64,000 nt of DNA from Flavobacterium sp. Sd200 (lineage in GTDB: Bacteria > Bacteroidota > Bacteroidia > Flavobacteriales > Flavobacteriaceae), in contig NZ_WUMN01000002.1 of NCBI RefSeq assembly GCF_009826935.1, positions 372,001-436,000 of the forward strand, in the 5' to 3' direction. Each line of letters starts with the position of its first letter. Position 1 is the stretch's first letter. The notes beneath the pieces are model-generated. The model saw nothing but the letters and a program-made list of their open reading frames with translations, did not search any database and was not told where the DNA came from. The position numbers and the translations under genes were made by a program. This document shows positions 1 to 10,187 of the stretch, one piece after another.

Positions 1-1364
1 GCCTTGGTGCGCAGCGCCCTGCCCCTGTAGTCGTAATACCTGTAGGTGGTTTCACCTACTGTAGAAGATGCACCCTCCAAAGCACGTACCCAACTACCCG
101 TCAAAAGGCCTTTGGTGCTTAACGAAATCTTTACGCCCTCTACCTGTGTGCTGGCTGTTGGTCTGTCAGACTGGGCCATCCATAGATAATTATCATAATA
201 ATTTACCGATAGCAGTTTAAATGATGTGGGCAACCCGGATGGTGTATTATATCCTAATGCGATATTATCTATAGTACTACTGCCCCTTTTTGCATATATA
301 GGCACACCATTATTGTCATTTTGTAGGGTAGCCCAGGCAGAAGCGTCTACGGTTTGCTGATACCAACCGGTAAAAGCTACCCTGCCAAAAACATCATAAT
401 AGGTGCGCAGCCAGCCTTGGTCGGCCGCTGTAGCGGTAGCACCACCAAAAGGCGTTAAGGTTGGGCCAGTAGCTATTACCCTGTCCTGGCTGTCATAAAC
501 AATATACTCCGTTCGCTTGCCCGGTAGCTTCTTTTCTACAAGACGGTTGCGCTTGTCATACTTGTACCTGTAGCACAAATTTTCAAGATAGGTGATCGTT
601 CCTTGCGCTTTAGGCGGCAGCACATAGGTGAGGTTGCCAAACTGGTCATACACATAATAAGTGTCCGCAGTTACCCCGTCAATATATGCACGCTGTAAAA
701 TGAGCTGCCCATCCTTGTTTCTAAATTCCTCCGTTGTATTGTTCCTGCCGCTGGTCCAATTCTCATCTTTAGTAACTGTTTTATACAATTTCCCTACGGC
801 GTAATTGCCACCGTTTACAAATGTCGGCTCATAAACAGACCCGACCAAGTTAGCATTGGCTTTAAGCCTTCTTACTTCATTAGCTACATTAACCTGCTGG
901 CTGTATTTAATGGTCTTGTCATTATCATCGCCCTGATTTCCTTTCCATGCCGCACCCGGTGCACTTTGCTTAAGCACCCTGCCAAGGGGCGAAGGCTCTA
1001 AAAAGCTTTGGGAGTATGCAATTGAATCATTGAATTTGGTTACATAGTAATTGACAGTATTTGTACGGGCAGCACTATCAAATTCTAATGTAGCCCTGTC
1101 GGTAGGATATGGCAGGTATTTCTTTACCTGTCTGCCATAAGAGTCATACTCAATATGGGTGATGATATCCATGCCACTGGCACTCATCTTTCCGGCCAAC
1201 TGCTGTATAGGCCTGCCAAGTCCGTCATAGTACGTTACGCTTTCATGCGGCGCCAGCGTATTTGTCGTATCCCGGTAGATTATAGTCTTCACATAATTCT
1301 GGTCCTGAGACTGCGCTATTGCCAAAACAGGCAACAGCAGTAGTAGGTATATAATTTTTTTCAT
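1..1364 (-). CDS. RHS-repeat protein with DUF6443-like N-terminus (partial)
   Basis: The gene reads off the left edge of the window, so only the first 454 or so codons are present and no stop is seen. The start is an ATG at 1362-1364, followed by a lysine-rich, leucine-rich signal peptide ending near AIAQSQ, so the product is probably exported. Downstream are YD/RHS-type phrases such as YYDGLGRPIQQ and IEYDSYGRQVKKYLPYP, typical of the DUF6443 region that opens many Bacteroidota RHS proteins. It lies 12 bases behind the 1106-aa gene upstream on the same strand and is probably co-transcribed with it. RHS proteins are large surface or secreted shells that can carry a toxic C-terminus, but that part lies outside the window and cannot be judged. 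Confidence 0.85.
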   Translation of the reverse strand, partial: MKKIIYLLLLLPVLAIAQSQDQNYVKTIIYRDTTNTLAPHESVTYYDGLGRPIQQLAGKMSASGMDIITHIEYDSYGRQVKKYLPYPTDRATLEFDSAARTNTVNYYVTKFNDSIAYSQSFLEPSPLGRVLKQSAPGAAWKGNQGDDNDKTIKYSQQVNVANEVRRLKANANLVGSVYEPTFVNGGNYAVGKLYKTVTKDENWTSGRNNTTEEFRNKDGQLILQRAYIDGVTADTYYVYDQFGNLTYVLPPKAQGTITYLENLCYRYKYDKRNRLVEKKLPGKRTEYIVYDSQDRVIATGPTLTPFGGATATAADQGWLRTYYDVFGRVAFTGWYQQTVDASAWATLQNDNNGVPIYAKRGSSTIDNIALGYNTPSGLPTSFKLLSVNYYDNYLWMAQSDRPTASTQVEGVKISLSTKGLLTGSWVRALEGASSTVGETTYRYYDYRGRALRTK

Positions 1365-1376
1365 AATGTTCTGCTG

Positions 1377-4300
1377 TTATTCTTCTCTGTAATGGTATTC
1401 GGTCTCTGATAGTGTCCTGAAATTGTCGTCTGGGTCTTTCTCTTTTACAAACTGCAACCTTCCAAAGGAATCATAAGTATAATAAAGGGAGTAGTTCTTT
1501 GGGTCGGTAACATTGGTAACACCAACCAATTGCTTATAGCCATAGGTAGTTACCATTGCATCAGGCAGTAGTGTGCGTATGTTAAGCGGTGCAATGAACA
1601 TTTGTTTTACCGCTTCTTCAGTAGTGCCTAAGGCAGCCAGCACACTGTCAAACTCTGCGTTTTCAATCATCGCAATAGGATATTTTCCATTATATCCCCA
1701 CAGATAGCTGACATGGACACCCGATTCTTTTTTTACTTCCAGTACATTGCCGTTTGTGTGGTCTATCTTTACATATTGTATGCGGTTCTCGCTATCTGCT
1801 GTACCTTTTGCCGATTTAATAAACTCAGGTGCCAGGAGCGTATCGTTCCATTTTCTATAGACGGTTTCCTGTTCGGAGAGTTTGATACCGTCCCTGAACG
1901 ACTGGGTGACCAAAGGAGCCATGATGTTTTTAGCCACGAGATCGCCAGCATGGGGTTTGGTTGACATCTCCGGGTTGGTAGGGTAAAAATACTTAGTGGT
2001 CGCGGTGCCGTCGCTTGTAGTACTCTTTTGTTCAGCTACATTGTAATGATTTTCATAGTCGTAAGTATAGTCCGTAGTGGTTACAAACTCACCTCCGTTG
2101 TCTAAATAATCAGTGCTGGTACTTCTTAAAAGATCCATCGCACCACCTACCTGGTGATAAACCTTGTACATCAATGTGTGGGCATTAGGGGCTGGCGCCG
2201 CGCAAAAACGGATTATTGGAAGGCGGAACAACGTCCTGTTTTTTACATATTCGGTGTTAGCACAATATATAGGCATCCCTCCCGATCCCGGTGCAGGGCA
2301 ATCCTCTAATCCATCTTCCAATAAATTTTTATAATAAATAGACCTGAACAGAGAAACATCGGTATACTCGTTCTCCGTTTTTTTAATCATGCTGAACGAA
2401 CCGTTAGGATTGCTTTTATAAGCCGTTACAGTCAACGGTTTGCCTCTGAGCCATTCATTATCTGTGGGAGGATGATAAGGGAATTTATAATATAGACCCG
2501 AATCAGGTGTCATGGTAAAGGTGTGAACGGTTTTACCTAAAGTATTGCTGCCCTCCCCAATATATTCGGTAACAGTGCCATAGCCGAGACTCTGTTCCTG
2601 ATAAGTAACAAACGGAGCTCCCGGCACATTGCCGTAAGGCTCGAATGTGATCCACTCCTGACCCGCAATTGTAGTGGTAACTTCTGCTATGGAACGGAAA
2701 TTTGCCAGACCAAACAACTCGCCACTAGACCTGCCCGTACTCGGGTCATTATAGTCATAGGTCATTGTTTTACCTAAATGGTCTTCAGAATCCCAATATT
2801 CTATCTTTTTGATCCTCTTACCTCCTGCATAGATAGGATCGTTACTGTCAACAACAGATTCCAGCCATTTTATATCTACGATAAATGTATCAGGTTCGTT
2901 GGTAGGGTCGTTTGGGTCATATAGTATATCAGGATTGCTAGGATGAGATATGAGATTAGCATCATTTGTCGGGTCATGATACCGTGTAGGTGCCACTTCG
3001 AGTGTGTAGGTTCCCGGTTCCAATATTATATTCCTTCTTTGTGTGGTGCTGGCGGTTTGATTTAAAGGATAAAAATGACCATTCCCTCTGATGCCTATAT
3101 TAAACTTACATTGAGGGGTATTACTTGGATAACTGCATCCCCTTGTATCGCCAATAGAAACCATATAGCTGGGAGTTCCCACCATGGCTTCCGAAATAAC
3201 GAATTCCTGCGTGTACAAGCCATGCCCAAGTCCGGCACCTGATGTATAAATATTTGGATTATTATAATCTATATTGGAGATGCGCGCATATTCGGTTCCA
3301 TAAGGGTTGGTATTGACAAAGAATATATCTTTCGGCAGATGGTTGAATACTTTATTGTGCTCATAATGAAACGCAGTATGCCCGCCGTCAGGATAGATAA
3401 TTTTTTCGAGCATGCCTGCCCTTGACATGATCGTGTCGATACTCCTTCCGCCAACTATATTGGTTTCTCCGGGATCTTTAAGGCAAAATCCATTATCCTT
3501 GCCATTATAATATCCCCAAATATCCTGAGAATTGGAATGCCTGTTGGGTAGTGGAGTTGTATTGTATACAAATTGGTGCGGAGGCAAAGCATTTCCTGAC
3601 GCATCCTTTACCTGCACCGTTTTAAGGTACATACGCTTCTTAGCCCATGTATCAATGCCTCTTAGAAATGGATGGATCTGCGCATCGTCGTTTGCAACCA
3701 CATATTCATGGGTAAACTCCACCTGCTTGATGACCACCTCATTTATGTCGCGAAGGATGATTTTCTTCAGACAGCCGCCTCCGTTTATATCTTCCCTTGG
3801 TTCATATTCAAATAAAACACTGCCTTTATCAAAATCTATCCTTTTGTGCCTGTCCTGGTTGCTCTCTACACGCTTTACATAGCTCCTGTAACCGGAAGGG
3901 GAAGCGCCCGGCACAAATTTGTCGTATGACCTGCGCCAAAATCTTAGTATTTCGCGTTCGTAGGTAAAGTTAATTTCGGGTCCCTTCTGGGTTTTAATTT
4001 TCCCAAGGTGCCATGCACTGGAAACTACAGGGATTTCAGCACCTCCATTCATTACGACGTTAGTGCCAATTTCAATTAATTCCCTCCCTTCGTATGAGTA
4101 TTCAATATCACCTTCATCCAGTGAAGCATTAAAGATGTAAGAATTTCCTTTATCATCGCCTACTGAGCCTAAGCCCACTTTAATGTTGCTGAATTGCTGC
4201 ACTACCGGCTGTCCATCCGTATAGTCCCGTATAAATTTACCGCTTATACCATTCGCATTAAAATAGTACTGATCGGGTATTTCATCTACCGGGCCACCAA

Positions 4301-4706
4301 ATTCCTGGGCATTTAAGGCTTCCTCAGTCCTTTTTTGCTGATCCCAAAATATGTTATCATAGTCAATAACATCATTGGGATATTCATCGGGTTCATCCCT
4401 GACCTGCCTTGATATCATACCGCCGCAGTTTAGTGTCCACCCCAATCCTACGCGCGAGGCTATTTCTGCTACTTTTATACCCCTCGCATGGTAGCTGATA
4501 CTGATAGGTACAGTTACACCGCCTGATTCTATCTCGAATAAGGGTATTGATATATTAGGCACCCCTGTGTATAGCGACACAGGAACTTCTGTAAATTTAA
4601 AAACTTGTGATGCTTCCGGCGAGGGAGGTGCTATATTGGGCATATCCTGCGCAGAGCAGGCAATATGCATTATAAATGCTATGAGTAAATATTTAATTGA
4701 ATTCAT
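1377..4706 (-). CDS. Large secreted YD/RHS-associated protein
   Basis: About 1109 residues. I prefer the Met at 4706 because it opens directly into a signal peptide (MNSIKYLLIAFIMHIACSA); an upstream in-frame ATG at 4742 would add 12 residues. The N-terminal 120 residues carry the phrase PVSLYTGVPNISIPL and ISYHARGIKV followed by GLGWTLNCGG, a hallmark of Bacteroidota RHS-type shell proteins. The C-terminus has YD-like strands (YSLYYTYDSFGRLQFVKEKD). It is followed 12 bases later by the DUF6443 gene, and such two-gene arrangements are common in flavobacteria. Probably an exported cell-surface protein; substrate or partner unknown. No toxin domain is seen. Confidence 0.8.
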   Translation of the reverse strand: MNSIKYLLIAFIMHIACSAQDMPNIAPPSPEASQVFKFTEVPVSLYTGVPNISIPLFEIESGGVTVPISISYHARGIKVAEIASRVGLGWTLNCGGMISRQVRDEPDEYPNDVIDYDNIFWDQQKRTEEALNAQEFGGPVDEIPDQYYFNANGISGKFIRDYTDGQPVVQQFSNIKVGLGSVGDDKGNSYIFNASLDEGDIEYSYEGRELIEIGTNVVMNGGAEIPVVSSAWHLGKIKTQKGPEINFTYEREILRFWRRSYDKFVPGASPSGYRSYVKRVESNQDRHKRIDFDKGSVLFEYEPREDINGGGCLKKIILRDINEVVIKQVEFTHEYVVANDDAQIHPFLRGIDTWAKKRMYLKTVQVKDASGNALPPHQFVYNTTPLPNRHSNSQDIWGYYNGKDNGFCLKDPGETNIVGGRSIDTIMSRAGMLEKIIYPDGGHTAFHYEHNKVFNHLPKDIFFVNTNPYGTEYARISNIDYNNPNIYTSGAGLGHGLYTQEFVISEAMVGTPSYMVSIGDTRGCSYPSNTPQCKFNIGIRGNGHFYPLNQTASTTQRRNIILEPGTYTLEVAPTRYHDPTNDANLISHPSNPDILYDPNDPTNEPDTFIVDIKWLESVVDSNDPIYAGGKRIKKIEYWDSEDHLGKTMTYDYNDPSTGRSSGELFGLANFRSIAEVTTTIAGQEWITFEPYGNVPGAPFVTYQEQSLGYGTVTEYIGEGSNTLGKTVHTFTMTPDSGLYYKFPYHPPTDNEWLRGKPLTVTAYKSNPNGSFSMIKKTENEYTDVSLFRSIYYKNLLEDGLEDCPAPGSGGMPIYCANTEYVKNRTLFRLPIIRFCAAPAPNAHTLMYKVYHQVGGAMDLLRSTSTDYLDNGGEFVTTTDYTYDYENHYNVAEQKSTTSDGTATTKYFYPTNPEMSTKPHAGDLVAKNIMAPLVTQSFRDGIKLSEQETVYRKWNDTLLAPEFIKSAKGTADSENRIQYVKIDHTNGNVLEVKKESGVHVSYLWGYNGKYPIAMIENAEFDSVLAALGTTEEAVKQMFIAPLNIRTLLPDAMVTTYGYKQLVGVTNVTDPKNYSLYYTYDSFGRLQFVKEKDPDDNFRTLSETEYHYREE

Positions 4707-4760
4707 GGGTATTGGTTTATTGGTTGGCCTGTATATTTTCATTTTTCATGCTGTTGTATT

Positions 4761-6377
4761 CTATTTTGCGCCTTTCATCACTTTAACCGAGTCGGTACCC
4801 TTGTCGGTCTTTACCTCCACGATGTAAACACCCTCAGGGTAAGACCCCATTTCAAGGGGAATGGTACGTGTGGTTACCGGAAAGCTTTGCAGCTGCCTGC
4901 CCGAGAGGTCAAATAAAGAAGCCGTACCGCTGTTAAATTCAAAGCCCACAATAATGTTGGTAAACTGCCCTGCAGGGTTGGGTATGGCCTCAAGCTGTGT
5001 CTTGCGCCTTTCTGGCTTTTCCTTCTCCTTGTCCAGTAACTTTACCACCCAAAAGTCGTTCGAGCCCTTGCCGCTGTTCTTATCCCTCGAAATATCCCCT
5101 TTAGAGGTACCTGCCAATAGGTAACCGCCATCGCGGGTCTCAATAAGCTTTTTTAGCTTGTCCTCACCATTGCTGCCAATGGTCCTGCGCCACAATTCTT
5201 CACCATCATGGGCTATTTTTATGGCTACATAGTCATTAATGTCTTTCTTATCCTTTTTAGTGGTTCCCATAACCTCGGTCTGGGCATAGCCGCCTATCAA
5301 AAATGTACCATCGCTGTTCTCTACCAATGAGGTTAAAAGGTCTACCTTGCCTGTATTGTAGGTTTCCTGCCAAAGTACTTCCCCTTTCTCGTCAAGCCTC
5401 AGTATCCAGTAGTCCGTGCCTTTCTTATTCGCCTTGTTTTTGTTGCCTGTAGTAGACGATGCCGAATTCCCCCCAACAATGTAGCCGCCTCCTTTTAATT
5501 CGCTGACAACATACAGGTGGTCGTCTTCCTCGCCGCCAAATACCCTTTGCCATTCGGTAGCACCGTCTTTGTCCAGTTTAAGTATCCAGTAGTCACCTGC
5601 TCCATAGCCCTGCTCTGATTTATCCTGTGAGGCAGGCGAATTGGAGTACCCACCAACAATATACCCTCCGTCTGAGGTGGGCTCTATGCTTTCCAATACG
5701 TCGGAATATTTGCCGCCAAGGGTACGCTGCCATTTTACAGTGCCTTTATCGTCAAGCTTTACGATCCAGAAGTCTAGGCCGCCACGGGAGTTTTCTTTTT
5801 TACCGTAAGGGTCGTTTCCGTTCTTGAGTAATATATGGCTGATAGGGGAAGATGATGTGCCGCCAATGATGTAGCCGCCATCTGCCGTAGGGGCAATGCT
5901 TTTTACGATATCCTGGCCACCGCCGCCAAGGGTCTTTTGCCATTCTTCGCCTCCTTTGGCATTGAGCTTTACGATCCAGAAGTCTTCGCGCCCACGGCAT
6001 GAATCTTTCTTTTGAAGGTCTGCGGGTGATTCTGATGTGCCTGCAAGGATAAAGCCGCCATCGCGGGTGTTGCGGATGCTGTACAAAAGGTCGGGGCCCG
6101 AACCGCCAAGGCTCTTCTGCCATTCAAAATCGCCTTTCTCATCCATCTTCCATATCCAGTAATCAAGGTCGCCTGCATTGTCGTCGGTCTTATTGCCGTT
6201 CTTACCTGAGAGCGAACTGCCTGCCAGGATAAATCCATAATCTGCCGTGGGTTGTGCATCAAGGAGGTATTCGGCCTGCTTGCCACCATAAGAACGCTCC
6301 CATAGGATGTCCTGCGAATAGGCAACCGTCAGGCATAAGAATGCCACTGCGCATGCACATAAGTTTTTGTGATTCAT
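4761..6377 (-). CDS. T9SS-sorted secreted protein with tandem beta-propeller-like repeats
   Basis: 538 residues with a clear signal peptide (cleavage near VAYSQD). Residues about 30-440 consist of seven or so repeats of 55-70 residues built around phrases such as TSDGGYIVGGYSNS, DYWILKLD and EWQRVFGG, which suggests a beta-propeller. The last 80 residues form a type IX secretion sorting domain: IPNPAGQFTNI, then LFDLSGRQL, then PEGVYIVEVKT. The product is therefore likely moved across the outer membrane by the T9SS and anchored or released. It lies 54 bases upstream of the RHS-type pair in the same direction. Ligand unknown. Confidence 0.85.
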   Translation of the reverse strand: MNHKNLCACAVAFLCLTVAYSQDILWERSYGGKQAEYLLDAQPTADYGFILAGSSLSGKNGNKTDDNAGDLDYWIWKMDEKGDFEWQKSLGGSGPDLLYSIRNTRDGGFILAGTSESPADLQKKDSCRGREDFWIVKLNAKGGEEWQKTLGGGGQDIVKSIAPTADGGYIIGGTSSSPISHILLKNGNDPYGKKENSRGGLDFWIVKLDDKGTVKWQRTLGGKYSDVLESIEPTSDGGYIVGGYSNSPASQDKSEQGYGAGDYWILKLDKDGATEWQRVFGGEEDDHLYVVSELKGGGYIVGGNSASSTTGNKNKANKKGTDYWILRLDEKGEVLWQETYNTGKVDLLTSLVENSDGTFLIGGYAQTEVMGTTKKDKKDINDYVAIKIAHDGEELWRRTIGSNGEDKLKKLIETRDGGYLLAGTSKGDISRDKNSGKGSNDFWVVKLLDKEKEKPERRKTQLEAIPNPAGQFTNIIVGFEFNSGTASLFDLSGRQLQSFPVTTRTIPLEMGSYPEGVYIVEVKTDKGTDSVKVMKGAK

Positions 6378-6777
6378 AAAATGAGTATTTTTTAGGTGCC
6401 GCTCAGCTGATTAGAGGTGGTACCTGATTGATGCTGGAAAGGTATTGAGCAGCGTTGAGATAAAAATCCCCATCGATGGGGATTTTAAGAGAAGTTATGA
6501 ACAACTGAAAAACAATGCTTTACAAATACCATTATTGAAAAATATTCAGACATCATCCTCTATTGCTACTGTTATCTCAAAAAAAGCATCTCAAATTAGA
6601 GCTGTCTTTAAAAATAGAAAGAGCCGCAAACTTTCAAAATTGTACTTATTAACAGGCTTTCACTATTTTATGAAGTCAAATACTACTAATCCATTTTGAA
6701 AAAAACATCAAATCAACCAATCATATATGTGTGTTTTTAAATGAGATTTAGTTTTTCTTTCAGGTTTTATCCAAACC
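6378..6777. other. Intergenic region with a perfect 24-bp palindrome
   Basis: A stretch of 400 bases between the divergent T9SS gene and the HTH gene. At 6463-6486 there is a perfect palindrome (AAAATCCCC, centre ATCGAT, GGGGATTTT), which could be an operator or the stem of a terminator. A short open frame (6445-6699) spans the palindrome but begins with TTG and has no recognisable product. Nothing else is seen. Confidence 0.6.
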
Positions 6778-7203
6778 ATGAAAGGAGAGATTTTCGAGAT
6801 AATAATACTGCAACTTGACTACCATTTAATTGAGAAAGTTCGTGAACTCAGGGTCAGGCATAGCCCATATATTTCCATGCTCAGGCTATCGCAGGAATTG
6901 GAGCTGGGAGATAGTTATATCAGCAGTGTTGAAAATCCCAAATTGAGGGTCAGGTACAATCTACGGGCTCTGCATAAAATTGCCACTTTTTTTAGACTAA
7001 AGTCTTATACAGAACTTTTTCCCAAAAGAGTATTACCCCACGAGATGGTTCGTATAAGGCTATGCAAGATACCCGTAAAGAAAGGTAAAGCAATACCAGA
7101 GGAGAAGCCATACCAGATTATTTCTATAACTCCGCTTACCGAGGAGGAACTTAAACTGTGGCAGGCCAATAAACTTCCCTACCTAACCTATATTGACCAA
7201 TAA
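6778..7203 (+). CDS. Small helix-turn-helix protein (XRE-like)
   Basis: 141 residues. Residues about 16-75 look like a Cro/C1-type helix-turn-helix: VRELRVRHSPYISMLRLSQELELGDSYISSVENPK, followed by LRALHKIATFF. The phrase SYISSVE matches the recognition helix of this family (normally SYISKIE). The C-terminal half is basic (KIPVKKGKAIPEEKPYQ) and ends in a short acidic tail of unknown function. Probably a DNA-binding regulator; target unknown. It stands alone ahead of the CPBP protease gene, 126 bases away. Confidence 0.65.
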   Translation: MKGEIFEIIILQLDYHLIEKVRELRVRHSPYISMLRLSQELELGDSYISSVENPKLRVRYNLRALHKIATFFRLKSYTELFPKRVLPHEMVRIRLCKIPVKKGKAIPEEKPYQIISITPLTEEELKLWQANKLPYLTYIDQ

Positions 7204-7329
7204 TAGGTCTTGTTGCTATTAGGAGATAGACAGATATTTGATAGTGACACGTTTTAAGAAGTCTTAAACAGGTGCATACTCAAGAAATTAATAGATTTGA
7301 TACCCAAGGTCACCTTTAGAAATAATTAA

Positions 7330-8034
7330 ATGAACCGGAGCAATCACTTTATTTCGTTCCTCAAAGGAAAGCCCGCGATTCCTGAGCTTTCCGGCTTTAT
7401 TCCTAGACTAAAACTTTTTGCATGGATACTCCCCCTCATGCTATTAGTGATAATACTTTCAGCATTACTCCAAATGTTGCTTGTTCGTTTAGGAATTACA
7501 GATGCCGTAAAGTCAACAGGCATGATTCCGGACTACATGAGAACGATGCCTTCGTATAGAATCATTTTAGAGATTGTAATCCTCGCTCCTCTTTTGGAAG
7601 AAACTGCATTTCGTGGAGTGTTGCAACGTAGGGTCATATGGTTTAAGACCGGAATATTTTCACTTACTTATCTGATGGTTTGCCGCATTTTAGAGTTAAA
7701 TTTCTATGAAGTCACTTTAGCTACTTCCCTGATATTTTGTGTCGCTTCTTTTACTTTCTTATTGAGGGAGAAAAGTATTCTACCGATAATCGCAATGTTT
7801 GACAGGCCACCTTTGCGCGCAATGACTATTTGGTGTTCGGCTATAGCTTTTGGCTTTTGGCATTATTACAATTTTGACTTCAGCGATGCAAGTTTTTTTA
7901 CCATCCTGATTAGCCTGCTACCCTTTATAATAAATGGCCTGCTTCTCTCCTATGTGGCAGTAAAAGGTGGCCTTCCTTTGAGTATTCTTCTCCACATGGC
8001 CAATAATGCCTGGCCTCTCTTATTTTGGTTATAG
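7330..8034 (+). CDS. CPBP-family intramembrane glutamic protease
   Basis: 234 residues with about seven hydrophobic segments. The three CPBP motifs are present: EETAFRG (Glu90, Glu91, Arg95), FGFWHY (His178), and LHMANNAW (His222, Asn226). These residues form the active site in the Rce1/CPBP abortive-infection protease family, which cleaves substrates in the membrane. Its substrate here is unknown. In Gram-positive bacteria relatives give immunity to bacteriocins, but no peptide gene sits beside this one. It converges on the coupling-protein gene with 51 bases between them. Confidence 0.85.
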   Translation: MNRSNHFISFLKGKPAIPELSGFIPRLKLFAWILPLMLLVIILSALLQMLLVRLGITDAVKSTGMIPDYMRTMPSYRIILEIVILAPLLEETAFRGVLQRRVIWFKTGIFSLTYLMVCRILELNFYEVTLATSLIFCVASFTFLLREKSILPIIAMFDRPPLRAMTIWCSAIAFGFWHYYNFDFSDASFFTILISLLPFIINGLLLSYVAVKGGLPLSILLHMANNAWPLLFWL

Positions 8035-8085
8035 CTTCAAAATTTCGTTAGCCGATAAAGAGCAACCCATAATATTGCTGTAAGC

Positions 8086-10074
8086 TTATTTTTTGATGAT
8101 CAAATGCGCCTTCGCAGGGTCTTCCAGTAGGTGCTCAATCTCAAACCGGATAATATCCTGTATATCCTGCTTTACCTGTAGGTAATTGCGCTGCACCATG
8201 TTATTATCCAACTTGCGTATAACCTCTATTTCCCGGTAATTATCCTGTTCCTTTTTTAGTGCCGCATGGTCATTCAATACCTCACAGTGGAACGCTTTCA
8301 GGTCGATCCTGCAATCGGGATCGTCGGCAACCATGCCGACAAATTCGCCGGAACTCAGTGCCGATATTTTGGAGGGCGGGATAGCCGAGTCAAGCTGTTT
8401 GGAACGGCTGATAGAGGTATCACCACTGTTGATCGATAAGCTCTCCCTATCCTGCATAATCTTGCCAAAGCGCTCGGATAATTGCTTGGCGGTATCACCG
8501 GTCACCTGGCCTGCCACGATGTTTCCGGTAATGTTCATAATGACATCAGCCTGCTCACGGCCGTAGTCTTTCCGAAGCTGGCTAAAATCCTGTATGCCCA
8601 GACAGGTGGATACCTTATTGCTCCTTGCCGTCGCGATCAGGCTATCCATATTGTTGAGATAAATGGTCGGGAATTCATCAAATATCAGGCTGCTTTTAAG
8701 CTTGCCCTTTTTATTGACCTGCTTCACAAGGCGGGTTACATACAGTGACAATACAGCTCCATAAATTTGTATCTTTTGTGGATTATTGCCCATGCAAACG
8801 ATTTTAGGATCATCGGGATTATTGATATCCAAAGTAAAGTCGTTACCAGACAGCACATAATAAAGCTGTGGTGAAGACAGCCTTGCCATTGCTACTTTTG
8901 CTGAAGCAATTTGCCCCTCCAGCTGCTCCATAACGTCATTTTGGTATGCGTTCACGAAAGGATTAATGAGCACTTCTATTTCCTTTTCCGTACGTAAGAG
9001 TGTAAAAAGGTTGTCGTAGTCTACCTGCATAAGCTCAATGACATGCGGAAGCGTACAAAATTCACCATCTTTATATTTTTTCAGGTACCATATTATAGCC
9101 GTCAAAAAATTGATAGGTGACTCCACAAAGAAGTCCCCTTGCTTTTTGATCCATTCCCGGTTCAGTCCCATCAGTATAGTGCGCGCCGATTCTGCGGCAT
9201 CGGTTATGTCAGTCATGGAAGAAGGTTCTAAAGGGTTACAGCGGTGCGTTCGTGAAAGATCATCAAAATTAATGACATAGAATGCCGGCGGCTTGTCATA
9301 CTTGTCTTTGTTGTTAAGCCAGGTATTATAAGCTATTTTGGAGAGGTCATCAAACTTAAAATCATAGACGAACATTGTAAAACCTTTACGGATATGCTGG
9401 GTGATAATATGGCGGATCACAAAGTAGGACTTTCCGGCACCCGGTGTACCTAGCACCATAATCGCCCGAAAGGGGTTGATGATATTAATCCAGCTTTTGC
9501 GAACCTTATCACGAAGGTAATATTGCGCGGGCAGGTTAATAGAATATTCATTTTCAAGGAGCCGTTCTTCTTGGGGAAACGTCTCATTTTCCTTGTTGAA
9601 AATATCCTTATTATTTAGCCGCTGCCGAATAATTCTGGAAAGTAATGTTCCTCCTGTCAGTATCAGCAAGTACCCTACGCCTGCTATCATTATATAGAGG
9701 ATAGCAAGATAATCCATCCGAAGACGCAACTGCAGCGCAAGGTAACTGGCAAAGTAGAGAAGCAATCCGGTTATGATATAGGCAAACGCCGTTTTATATC
9801 CCAGCTTTTCATCTTTACGGCCTTTAGCCCCGAGTAATGATATGGCCAAGAATCCAAGTGCAATAAATTTGGATTTGTGAAAGCCTGACAGCAATCCGGT
9901 TCTGTAAACATTTCCCAGAAGCCTATCCGTGAACTCGCTTACCAATCCCCAATGACGGAAGGCCGCATAACAAAAATAATAGCAGTGAATGATCAATATT
10001 ATTATACTGATAAGCCGCGTCATATCTAAAATTTTACGCAGTGCCTGTTCGTTTTCCCCTGTTTGTGTAGCCAT
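8086..10074 (-). CDS. mobC: Type IV coupling protein (MobC/VirD4/TraG family)
   Basis: 662 residues. Four hydrophobic segments fill residues about 18-145, then a cytoplasmic ATPase follows. The Walker A motif GTPGAGKS is at 209-216, and the sequence SSLIFDEFPTIYLNN gives the Walker B region. IATARSNKVSTCLGIQDFSQL is the TraM-recognition-like segment. In Bacteroidota elements this protein is called MobC. It links the relaxase-DNA complex to the secretion channel and pumps DNA in an ATP-dependent way. It follows the relaxase gene on the same strand, separated by a small response-regulator gene on the other strand. All key motifs are intact. Confidence 0.92.
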   Translation of the reverse strand: MATQTGENEQALRKILDMTRLISIIILIIHCYYFCYAAFRHWGLVSEFTDRLLGNVYRTGLLSGFHKSKFIALGFLAISLLGAKGRKDEKLGYKTAFAYIITGLLLYFASYLALQLRLRMDYLAILYIMIAGVGYLLILTGGTLLSRIIRQRLNNKDIFNKENETFPQEERLLENEYSINLPAQYYLRDKVRKSWINIINPFRAIMVLGTPGAGKSYFVIRHIITQHIRKGFTMFVYDFKFDDLSKIAYNTWLNNKDKYDKPPAFYVINFDDLSRTHRCNPLEPSSMTDITDAAESARTILMGLNREWIKKQGDFFVESPINFLTAIIWYLKKYKDGEFCTLPHVIELMQVDYDNLFTLLRTEKEIEVLINPFVNAYQNDVMEQLEGQIASAKVAMARLSSPQLYYVLSGNDFTLDINNPDDPKIVCMGNNPQKIQIYGAVLSLYVTRLVKQVNKKGKLKSSLIFDEFPTIYLNNMDSLIATARSNKVSTCLGIQDFSQLRKDYGREQADVIMNITGNIVAGQVTGDTAKQLSERFGKIMQDRESLSINSGDTSISRSKQLDSAIPPSKISALSSGEFVGMVADDPDCRIDLKAFHCEVLNDHAALKKEQDNYREIEVIRKLDNNMVQRNYLQVKQDIQDIIRFEIEHLLEDPAKAHLIIKK

Positions 10075-10187
10075 AACTCTTAAAATTATTTTTCCCGTTC
10101 AACACTTGAGAAAGCTTTAACACTTCACAAAGCGTATATCGGCTATCTTTAATAAACTAAACCTTCTTTGAACAGCTATCAAAGCCT

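Noticed and set aside
1..4706. RHS toxin-immunity module
   Set aside because: The C-terminus of the RHS gene is outside the window and no immunity-like gene is visible.
6023..6031. TGCGGGTGA match to the tRNA-Leu 3' end
   Set aside because: Nine bases inside a repeat-protein gene with no further similarity to the tRNA.
6445..6699. 84-codon open frame on the plus strand
   Set aside because: It begins with TTG, crosses a perfect palindrome, has no recognisable domain and a composition unlike neighbouring genes.
7330..8034. CPBP protease as a bacteriocin immunity gene
   Set aside because: No bacteriocin-like precursor or export gene is adjacent.
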